A stretch of 12,253 bases of DNA, taken from Actinomycetota bacterium. Its GTDB lineage: Bacteria; Actinomycetota; Actinomycetes; Mycobacteriales; Mycobacteriaceae. The stretch's first letter is position 1. Every line of letters starts with the position of its first letter. A program made the position numbers and the translations under genes. The stretch covers positions 1-12,253 of the forward strand of contig SYAB01000287.1 in the NCBI GenBank assembly GCA_005787665.1, given 5' to 3'. The notes beneath the pieces were generated by a model. That model was not told where the DNA came from, searched no databases, and worked only from the letters and a program-made list of their open reading frames with translations. Of this stretch, positions 1 to 8,341 are shown piece after piece.

Positions 1-72
1 AACGAGATTCAGCGCAACATCATCGCCGAGCGGCTGTTGGGGCTTCCCCGTGACGGTGCGCCGAAGTCATGA
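1..72 (+). CDS. fadE31: FadE31-like acyl-CoA dehydrogenase, C-terminal end only
   Basis: Only the last 23 codons and a TGA stop are inside the window; the gene begins upstream. The visible peptide contains NEIQRNIIAERLLGLPR, the typical C-terminal signature of catalytic (alpha-type) acyl-CoA dehydrogenases, which lies near the FAD at the subunit interface. The next gene starts inside its stop codon (ATGA at 69-72), so the two are probably translationally coupled. By family knowledge, FadE31 of M. tuberculosis pairs with FadE32 or FadE33 to form alpha2beta2 dehydrogenases. The identity as fadE31 rests mainly on gene order before fadE32, fadE33 and aspB; the motif alone would fit any FadE. Confidence 0.75.
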   Translation, partial: NEIQRNIIAERLLGLPRDGAPKS

Positions 73-1073
73 AGTTCACCCTCGACGAGCAGCAGCGTGA
101 TTTCGCGGCGAGTATCGACGCCGCCCTGGGTGGTGCCGACGTTCCGGCCGCGGTGCGGGCCTGGGCGGGCGGGGACACCGGCCCGGCCCGCACGATCTGG
201 CGCCTACTGGCTGAACTCGGCGTCACCGCACTGGCCGTCCCCGAGGAGTTCGACGGCATCGGGGCCGACCCGGTGGATCTCGTCGTCGCCGCTGAGAGAC
301 TGGGCCGCTGGTGTGTGCCCGGGCCGATCACCGAGTCGATCGCGGTCGCGCCGGTGCTGATGGCGCGCGACGCCCGGTCCGCCGCGCTGGCCGCCGGCGA
401 CCTGATCGCATCGGTGGCGATGCCTCCCGCCGTGCCCCGGGCGGTGAACGCCGACTTCGCCGGACTGGTGCTGCTCGCCCGGGACGGGGCGGTCAGCGAG
501 GCGGCGCCCATGGCGGCGTACGACTCCGTGGACCCGGGCCGACGACTGTTCGATGTGGAACCGTCGGCGGAATCCCGCCCGGCAGACACCGCGCGGGCCT
601 ACGAGTTCGGCGCGCTGGCCACCGCCGCGCAGCTCGTCGGAGCCGGGCAGGCGATGCTGGGGATGACCGTGGACTACGCCGGGCAGCGCAGCCAGTTCGG
701 CCGGGTGATCGGTAGCTACCAGGCGATCAAGCACACACTCGCCGACGTACACATCGCGCTGGACTTGGCCCGGCCACTGATCTACGGGGCGGCGCTGTCG
801 GTGTCGGGGGACTCCCCGGACATCGCCCGCGACGTCAGCGCCGCCAAGGCCGCCGCCTCGGATGCCGCACTGCTGGCGGCGCGTGCCGCGTTGCAGACCC
901 ACGGCGCGATCGGCTACACGGCCGAACATGATCTGTCGCAGTGGCTGCTGCGGGTCCAGGCCCTGTATTCGGCGTGGGGCGATCCGACTCTGCACCGCCG
1001 CCGGGTACTGGCTGAACTGTGCGGCGGAGCCGCCGACCTTCCACAGCATGGCGGAGCCGGAGAGGATTCATGA
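69..1073 (+). CDS. fadE32: FadE32-like acyl-CoA dehydrogenase (beta-type subunit)
   Basis: A 334-residue acyl-CoA dehydrogenase; the M. tuberculosis counterpart is about 320. The N-terminal helical domain has LAVPEEFDGIG near residues 55-65. The C-terminal helical domain has QRSQFGRVIGSYQAIKH near 213-229, the usual FAD/dimer-contact stretch, and HGAIGYTAEHDLSQW near 278-292. The C-terminus lacks the IAGGT...ERLLGLPR motif of alpha subunits, so this looks like the non-canonical partner that needs an alpha subunit such as FadE31. M. tuberculosis FadE31-33 are induced by cholesterol and proposed to act on CoA thioesters from the last two steroid rings; the exact substrate is inferred, not visible. 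The ATG overlaps the fadE31 stop by 4 nt, and its own TGA overlaps the ATG of the next gene in the same way. Confidence 0.88.
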   Translation: MKFTLDEQQRDFAASIDAALGGADVPAAVRAWAGGDTGPARTIWRLLAELGVTALAVPEEFDGIGADPVDLVVAAERLGRWCVPGPITESIAVAPVLMARDARSAALAAGDLIASVAMPPAVPRAVNADFAGLVLLARDGAVSEAAPMAAYDSVDPGRRLFDVEPSAESRPADTARAYEFGALATAAQLVGAGQAMLGMTVDYAGQRSQFGRVIGSYQAIKHTLADVHIALDLARPLIYGAALSVSGDSPDIARDVSAAKAAASDAALLAARAALQTHGAIGYTAEHDLSQWLLRVQALYSAWGDPTLHRRRVLAELCGGAADLPQHGGAGEDS

Positions 1074-2017
1074 GCACCACTGAGGAACGCCAACTGCTGC
1101 GCCAGACCGTCGCGGCCATTGTCGACAAACACGCCTCCCCCGAGGCGGTACGGCGGGCCATGGATTCGGACCGCGGTTACGACGAAGCGCTGTGGACCAG
1201 ACTGTGCGAGCAGGTCGGGGTGGCCGCGCTGCTGGTGCCCGAGGAGTTCGGCGGAGCGGGTGGCGAATTGGCCGATGCCGCAGCGGTTCTGGAGGAACTC
1301 GGCCGTAACCTGGTGCCGACCCCGCTATTGGGCACCACCTTGGCGGAGGTGTCGTTGCTGGCGGCCGATCCGCCCGACGGCGAGACCCTGGAGGCGCTGG
1401 CCGCGGGCTCGTCGATCGGCACGGTGGTTTTCGATCACGACTATGCGCTCAACGGTGACATCGCCGATGTGGTTCTCGCCGTCGAGGACGGCCGAATCCT
1501 GCGCTGGACCGAGGTGAGTGCGGAGGGGGCGCACACCCTGGACCCGACCCGACGGTTGGGCCGGGTCCGCCCGGGCTCGGCCACCGCGGTCGCCAGGGAC
1601 CCCGGCATCGCCGACATCGCGGCGATCCTGCTGGCCGCCGAGCAGATCGGCGGGGCGGCACGGTGCCTGGACCTCACCGTCGCGTACACCAAACAGCGGG
1701 TCCAGTTCGGGCGCCCCATCGGCAGCTTCCAAGCCCTCAAGCATCGAATGGCCGACCTCTACGTCGCGGTACAGGCCGCCCGCGCGGTGGTCGGCGACGC
1801 GATCGCCGAGCCCGGCCCGGTCACCGCGTCCCTGGCCCGGCTGGCCGCCAGCGAGACGTTCTGCACGGTGGCCGGCGAGGCCATCCAGCTCCACGGCGGC
1901 ATCGCCATCACCTGGGAGCACGACATCCAGCTCTACTTCAAGCGTGCGCACAGCAGCGCGCAGCTCTTCGGGCCGCCCCGCGAGCAGCTGCGTTCGCTGG
2001 CCTCGGAAGTGCTCTAG
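1070..2017 (+). CDS. fadE33: FadE33-like acyl-CoA dehydrogenase (beta-type subunit)
   Basis: A 315-residue acyl-CoA dehydrogenase, the usual FadE33 length. I chose the ATG at 1070 (MSTTEERQLLRQTV): it overlaps the fadE32 stop as ATGA and a GGAGAGG ribosome site lies 5-12 nt upstream; the longer open frame back to 1019 is only fadE32 read in another frame. Seen: LLVPEEFGGAGGELADAA in the N-terminal domain, KQRVQFGRPIGSFQALKH near residues 208-225, and HGGIAITWEHDIQLYFKRA near 278-296. The ITWEHD stretch recurs in the N-terminal half of FadE34 in this window. It lacks the alpha-subunit C-terminal signature and probably works as a heteromer with FadE31. It belongs to the fadE31-32-33-aspB transcription unit. 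The specific substrate (a late ring-degradation CoA ester) is inferred from the family. Confidence 0.88.
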   Translation: MSTTEERQLLRQTVAAIVDKHASPEAVRRAMDSDRGYDEALWTRLCEQVGVAALLVPEEFGGAGGELADAAAVLEELGRNLVPTPLLGTTLAEVSLLAADPPDGETLEALAAGSSIGTVVFDHDYALNGDIADVVLAVEDGRILRWTEVSAEGAHTLDPTRRLGRVRPGSATAVARDPGIADIAAILLAAEQIGGAARCLDLTVAYTKQRVQFGRPIGSFQALKHRMADLYVAVQAARAVVGDAIAEPGPVTASLARLAASETFCTVAGEAIQLHGGIAITWEHDIQLYFKRAHSSAQLFGPPREQLRSLASEVL

Positions 2018-2027
2018 CCTCACCGGG

Positions 2028-3191
2028 GTGAACACTCGGGTGGCGTTGCGGGCCGGCATCCCGCCGTTCCACGTGATGGACGTCTGGCTGGCCGCCGCCG
2101 AACGGCAGCGCACCCACGGCGATCTGGTGAACCTCTCCGCCGGACAACCCAGCGTCGGCGCGCCCGCCCCGGTACGTGCCGCAGCCGCCGAGGCGCTGGC
2201 CACCCGAAGCCTGGGATACACGGTGGCACTCGGCATTCCCGAACTTCGCGCCGCCATCGCACAGTCCTACCGGGACCGCTACGCAGTAGCGGTCGATATC
2301 GACGATGTGGTGCTCACCACCGGGTCCTCCGGTGGTTTCCTGCTGGCGTTCCTGTCCTGTTTCGACGTCGGGGACCGGGTCGCCCTCGCCAGCCCGGGCT
2401 ATCCCTGCTACCGCAACATCCTGTCGGCACTGGGCTGCGAAGTCGTCGAGATCGAGTGCGGCCCGGCAACCCGTTTCCAGCCGACGGTTCAGATGCTGGC
2501 CGACCTCGACCCGCCGGTGCGTGGCGTGATCGTGGCGAGCCCGGCCAACCCGACCGGCACCGTGATCGACCCCGCCGAGTTGGACGCGATCGCGCGCTGG
2601 TGCGACACCGAAGGTGTGCGCCTGATCAGCGATGAGGTCTACCACGGACTGGTCTACCCCGGTGCACCCGAAACCTCGTGTGCCTGGCAGACCTCGACCA
2701 ATGCCGTTGTGGTGAACAGCTTCTCCAAGTACTTCGCGATGACTGGCTGGCGGTTGGGCTGGCTGCTGGTCCCTGCCGAGTTGCGCCGGGCGGTGGACTG
2801 CCTGACAGGCAACTTCAACATCTGCCCGCCGGTACTCCCGCAGTACGCCGCGGTCGCGGCCTTCACCCCCGAGGCGCTCGCCGAAGCGCGCGGCCACCTG
2901 GACCGGTATTCCGACAACCGGCAGACGCTCGTCGCGGGACTGCGCGGGCTCGGGATCACCCGACTCGCGCCCGCCGACGGGGCCTTCTACATCTATGCCG
3001 ACATCTCCGACATCACCTCCGACTCGCTGCTGTTCTGCCGGACTCTGCTGGCAGAGACGGGTGTGGCCCTCGCGCCGGGCATCGACTTCGACACCCGGGC
3101 CGGCGGCGCCTTCGTGCGGTTGTCCTTCGCCGGACCCGGATCCGACATCGACGAGGCGCTGCGTCGACTGGGCCCGTGGTTGGGCCGCTGA
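2028..3191 (+). CDS. aspB: Class I/II PLP-dependent aminotransferase (AspB/Rv3565-like)
   Basis: A 387-residue fold-type I aminotransferase, the same length as Rv3565. The GTG at 2028 begins VNTRVALRAGIPPF and lies 10 nt after fadE33; the open frame further upstream is fadE33 in another frame. Motifs in order: NLSAGQPSVGAP (substrate arm, about residues 35-46), TTGSSGGFLLAF (PLP phosphate loop, about 97-108), SPANPTGTV (about 168-176), ISDEVYHGLVY (PLP ring contacts, about 204-214), then NSFSKYFAMTGWRLGW, where Lys234 is the Schiff-base lysine. A conserved Arg in FVRLSFAG near the C-terminus would bind the substrate carboxylate. It is annotated as an aspartate aminotransferase in mycobacteria, but I know of no demonstrated amino-acid substrate, and its role in a steroid operon is unexplained. 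GTG at 2040 is an alternative start. No strong ribosome site is visible. Confidence 0.88.
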   Translation: MNTRVALRAGIPPFHVMDVWLAAAERQRTHGDLVNLSAGQPSVGAPAPVRAAAAEALATRSLGYTVALGIPELRAAIAQSYRDRYAVAVDIDDVVLTTGSSGGFLLAFLSCFDVGDRVALASPGYPCYRNILSALGCEVVEIECGPATRFQPTVQMLADLDPPVRGVIVASPANPTGTVIDPAELDAIARWCDTEGVRLISDEVYHGLVYPGAPETSCAWQTSTNAVVVNSFSKYFAMTGWRLGWLLVPAELRRAVDCLTGNFNICPPVLPQYAAVAAFTPEALAEARGHLDRYSDNRQTLVAGLRGLGITRLAPADGAFYIYADISDITSDSLLFCRTLLAETGVALAPGIDFDTRAGGAFVRLSFAGPGSDIDEALRRLGPWLGR

Positions 3192-3224
3192 CCGTTCAAG
3201 AGAAGTTCACGGGTATGGCCTCGC

Positions 3225-3282
3225 CGAGCAGACGAGAAAGGTCCGCGACACGCCGGTGTACGAGACATTTGCCGTCTGCTCG
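3225..3282. terminator. 10-bp inverted repeat between convergent genes, candidate two-way terminator
   Basis: The arms CGAGCAGACG (3225-3234) and CGTCTGCTCG (3273-3282) are perfectly complementary around a 38-nt loop, which itself holds a small ACAC/GTGT hairpin near 3249-3260. It fills the 110-nt gap between the stops of the aminotransferase (+) and hsaB (-), where a bidirectional terminator is expected. There is no T tract, so function is an inference from position and pairing. No coding remnant is visible in the gap. Confidence 0.4.
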
Positions 3283-3301
3283 CGGGCGGGGTGCGGCGGG
3301 G

Positions 3302-3865
3302 CTAGAGCCAGGTGTCGGGCGAGGTCATGGTCAGGAACGACTCGAGGTCGTCGCGCCACTGCGCCGGGGTGTTCTTATCGGGTTCGATGCCGGTGTATCC
3401 CCCGCGGTAGAACAGCAACGGTCGCGGCTTGACCGCCGGCACCTCCGACAGCGACTGCACCAGGCCGAAGACGACGAAGTGATCACCGGCGTCGTGCACC
3501 GCGTGAACGGTGCAGTCGATGTGGGCGAGGGAATGCTCGATCACCGGCAAGCCGAGTTCGGAGTGGTGCCAGTCGACCCCGGCGAACTTATCCGGCTCGC
3601 GGGACCCGAAGCGGGCGCAGATCTCGCGTTGCTTCTCGGTCAGGATGTTGACGCAGAACCGCCCGCTGGCCTCGATGGCCTGCCAGGACCGAGAGAGCTT
3701 CGTGGGGCAGAACAGCACCAGGGGCGGTTCCAGCGACAGAGCGGCGAAAGACTGGCAGGCGAAGCCGGTCGGAACGTCGTCATGGACCGTGGTGATGATG
3801 GTGATTCCGGTACAGAACTGCCCGAGTACCTGCCGAAAGGCCCGGGGATCGATCTGCTCAGCCAT
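3302..3865 (-). CDS. hsaB: HsaB, flavin reductase of the 3-HSA hydroxylase
   Basis: A 187-residue flavin reductase-like protein (FMN-binding split barrel), exactly the length of M. tuberculosis HsaB. It uses NADH to reduce flavin and passes it to the oxygenase HsaA, which hydroxylates 3-HSA to the catechol 3,4-DHSA in the cytoplasm. Seen: FRQVLGQFCTGITIIT at the N-terminus, GFACQSFAALSLEPPLVLFCP (flavin-binding strand and loop) around residues 33-53, FCVNIL, and FGSREPDKFAGVDWH. The ATG at 3865 (MAEQIDPRAF) is chosen over a frame that runs back to 3913, because that extension lies inside hsaC and the start 8 nt after the hsaC stop fits an operon. It is the last gene of hsaADCB. In M. tuberculosis nat follows; here the operon ends. 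Confidence 0.95.
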   Translation of the reverse strand: MAEQIDPRAFRQVLGQFCTGITIITTVHDDVPTGFACQSFAALSLEPPLVLFCPTKLSRSWQAIEASGRFCVNILTEKQREICARFGSREPDKFAGVDWHHSELGLPVIEHSLAHIDCTVHAVHDAGDHFVVFGLVQSLSEVPAVKPRPLLFYRGGYTGIEPDKNTPAQWRDDLESFLTMTSPDTWL

Positions 3866-3873
3866 ATCCGACC

Positions 3874-6874
<3,001 letters not shown>

Positions 6875-6910
6875 TACATGCCTCCTGGGAATGCGTTACT
6901 GCCCCTCAGA

Positions 6911-6925
6911 CTAGAACACGTTACG
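6911..6925 (-). promoter_or_regulatory. KstR operator upstream of hsaA
   Basis: On the + strand TAGAACACGTTACG (6912-6925) fits the mycobacterial KstR consensus TnnAACnnGTTnnA at all but the last base. Read toward hsaA it is GTAACGTGTTCTAG, 36 nt before the hsaA start codon, so a bound KstR dimer would cover the promoter area. The consensus is established for mycobacterial steroid genes; occupancy here is inferred. Confidence 0.82.
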
Positions 6926-6979
6926 ATTTGTGTCGAGCAGAGCTGACCCGTAGCTGGTAGTTCACCGTATTGTCATTTC

Positions 6980-6993
6980 TGTAACGTGTTCTA
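6980..6993 (+). promoter_or_regulatory. KstR operator upstream of the KshB-type ferredoxin gene
   Basis: TGTAACGTGTTCTA matches the KstR consensus TnnAACnnGTTnnA fully. The 14-mer GTAACGTGTTCTAG at 6981-6994 is identical to the one facing hsaA, so each of the two divergent genes has the same operator reading toward it. It lies 24 nt before the GTG start at 7018, with a weak ribosome site (AAGGGA, 7001-7006) in between. Confidence 0.85.
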
Positions 6994-7017
6994 GTTCTAG
7001 AAGGGATCCTGCGCCCC

Positions 7018-7308
7018 GTGACGAGCAACGACACTCCGGCCACCGCCATCGTGCATCTCGACGGGCAGACTCACACGGTGTCCTGGCCGCGCAGCGAGAA
7101 ACTTCTCGACGTCCTGCTCGCCGAGGGCGTCGACGCTCCGTTCTCCTGCCGCGAGGGGCACTGCGGTGCCTGCGCCACGACCGTGGTCAGTGGCGAGGTG
7201 GAGATGGAGACCAACGACGTCCTCGAGTCCGATGATCTGGCCGACGGACTGATCCTGGCCTGCCAGGCGCATCCGACCTCGGATGCCGTCGAAGTCACCT
7301 ACGACTGA
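7018..7308 (+). CDS. kshB: KshB C-terminal [2Fe-2S] ferredoxin domain only (reductase part missing)
   Basis: A 96-residue plant-type [2Fe-2S] ferredoxin. Cys44, Cys49, Cys52 and Cys82 (C-x4-C-x2-C-x29-C) bind the cluster, in FSCREGHCGACA and LILACQAHP. From residue 6 on (TPATAIVHLDGQTHTVSWPR) it closely follows the C-terminal domain of KshB, the reductase of 3-ketosteroid 9-alpha-hydroxylase that feeds electrons to KshA. A normal KshB has about 350 residues, with FAD and NADH domains before the ferredoxin; these roughly 250 residues are absent. The frame upstream of the GTG reaches a stop at 6982-6984 without another ATG/GTG/TTG, so the protein really starts here. It sits in kshB's place, divergent from hsaA, with its own KstR box. 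It may be a functional stand-alone ferredoxin using another reductase, or a remnant beside a full kshB elsewhere. Family assignment is firm; function is open. Confidence 0.85.
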   Translation: MTSNDTPATAIVHLDGQTHTVSWPRSEKLLDVLLAEGVDAPFSCREGHCGACATTVVSGEVEMETNDVLESDDLADGLILACQAHPTSDAVEVTYD

Positions 7309-7326
7309 ACTGCAGGCATCGCCGGC

Positions 7327-8187
7327 CTACTTCTGCAGGGTGAACTGACCAAGGTTGGTATAGCCCTCGCGGAACAGCCGAACACAGCCGTTGAGGTACT
7401 TGTCGTAGCGGTCGTAGACCTCCTGCGACTGCGCGGCAACCGCCTCGTCGCGGTGGGCCTCCAGTGCGGCCGCCCACCCCTGCAAGGTCTTGACGTAGTG
7501 CGGTCCGATCATCTGCACCCGGGTGACGTCGAATCCGGCCGCGGTGGCCCGTTCCTCGACCATGGACACCGACGGCAGTCGGCCACCCGGGAAGATCTCG
7601 GTCATGATGAATTTGGCGAATCGGGCCAGTTCGAAGGTCATCTTCAGGCCCAGCTTCTCCCCGTCGGCGAGATTGACGCCGGTGATGGTGTGCAGCAGCA
7701 TCGTGCCGTCCGACGGCAGTGCCTCGTAGGACTTGGTGAAGAACGCGTCATAGCGATCGTGGCCGAAATGCTCGAACGCGCCGATGGACACGATCCGGTC
7801 GACCTTCTCGTCGAACTCCTCCCAACCCTGCAGCCGGACTTCGACGGTGCGGTTGGTGGGAACCCTCGCCAGCTTGGCCAACGCGTACTCCCGTTGCCGT
7901 TCACTCAGTGTCAGTCCGATGACGTTGACGTCGTAGCGCTCGATCGCCCGCTGCATGGCGCCACCCCAGCCGCACCCGACGTCGAGCAGCGTCATCCCCG
8001 GTTCCAGATTGAGCTTGCCCAGCGCCAGGTCGAACTTCGCGTTTTGGGCCTCGTCGGTGCTCATGTCGTCGCGTTCGTAGTATCCGCAGGTGTAGCCCAT
8101 GGTCGGACCGAGGAAAAGCTCGAAGAACTCGTTGGAGATGTCGTAGATCGACTGCATTTCCTCGTACTTCGGTTCCAGTGCAGTCAT
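7327..8187 (-). CDS. CmaA/MmaA-family cyclopropane mycolic acid synthase or methyltransferase
   Basis: A 286-residue SAM-dependent lipid methyltransferase of the mycolic acid cyclopropane synthase family (usual length about 285-300). The family methylates or cyclopropanates double bonds of carrier-bound meromycolic chains. Seen: YDISNEFFELFL near the N-terminus, LLDVGCGWGGAMQRAIE (SAM site, 67-83), SIGAFEHFGHDRYDAFF (134-150), LLHTIT and ARFAKFIMTEIFPGG (188-202). The bicarbonate-site residues of CmaA1 (Cys35, Glu140, His167, Tyr232) all have counterparts at Cys34, Glu139, His166 and Tyr231, so it should be active. Whether the product is a cis or trans cyclopropane or a methyl branch cannot be told. 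ATG 8187 (MTALEPKYEEM) is the family-like start; the frame stays open to 8370 but that part resembles nothing. It ends 18 nt from the ferredoxin stop, convergent. It is not in this place in M. tuberculosis. Confidence 0.9.
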   Translation of the reverse strand: MTALEPKYEEMQSIYDISNEFFELFLGPTMGYTCGYYERDDMSTDEAQNAKFDLALGKLNLEPGMTLLDVGCGWGGAMQRAIERYDVNVIGLTLSERQREYALAKLARVPTNRTVEVRLQGWEEFDEKVDRIVSIGAFEHFGHDRYDAFFTKSYEALPSDGTMLLHTITGVNLADGEKLGLKMTFELARFAKFIMTEIFPGGRLPSVSMVEERATAAGFDVTRVQMIGPHYVKTLQGWAAALEAHRDEAVAAQSQEVYDRYDKYLNGCVRLFREGYTNLGQFTLQK

Positions 8188-8255
8188 GAGAATTCGGGCC
8201 CCTGTCGATGGTCGGTACCGGACAGAAAGGGCGTGCCCGAGAGTCAATGCGTCGG

Positions 8256-8270
8256 CACCGTCCCACGGTG
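8256..8270. repeat. Perfect hairpin and nearby direct repeat upstream of the methyltransferase
   Basis: CACCGT (8256-8261) and ACGGTG (8265-8270) form a 6-bp stem with a 3-nt loop in the 154-nt gap between fadE34 and the methyltransferase gene. The adjoining decamer GTCGGCACCG at 8251-8260 recurs in the same orientation at 8305-8314. These could be regulator-binding or leader structures of the methyltransferase; no KstR box is visible in this gap. Function is unknown. Confidence 0.35.
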
Positions 8271-8319
8271 TTCCCCTCCGCTTGCACCAGTACAGGCCAG
8301 ATCGGTCGGCACCGCAAGT

Positions 8320-8338
8320 CCGGGGCCCTCGTCCCCGG
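8320..8338 (-). terminator. GC-rich hairpin just after the fadE34 stop
   Basis: CCGGGG (8320-8325) pairs with CCCCGG (8333-8338) around a 7-nt loop, starting 3 nt beyond the fadE34 TAG. An overlapping GGGCCC pair offers an alternative stem. There is no T tract, which is common for proposed mycobacterial terminators. It would separate fadE34 from the methyltransferase gene downstream on the same strand. Confidence 0.4.
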
Positions 8339-8341
8339 GCC

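Noticed and set aside
1518..2027. Upstream extension of the aminotransferase by 170 codons
   Set aside because: The extension is fadE33 read in another frame, composed of Arg/Ser/Pro runs; similarity to Rv3565 begins at the GTG at 2028.
6875..7017. A frameshifted remnant of the KshB reductase domain upstream of the ferredoxin
   Set aside because: Only 143 nt separate the ferredoxin from hsaA; they hold the two operators and no coding-like sequence, so the reductase part is deleted rather than frameshifted.
7310..7338. Two CTGCAG palindromes flanking the convergent ferredoxin and methyltransferase stops, as a possible recombination scar or terminator
   Set aside because: Each is only 6 bp, the intervening sequence does not pair well, and such GC-balanced hexamers are common; there is no target duplication or element nearby.
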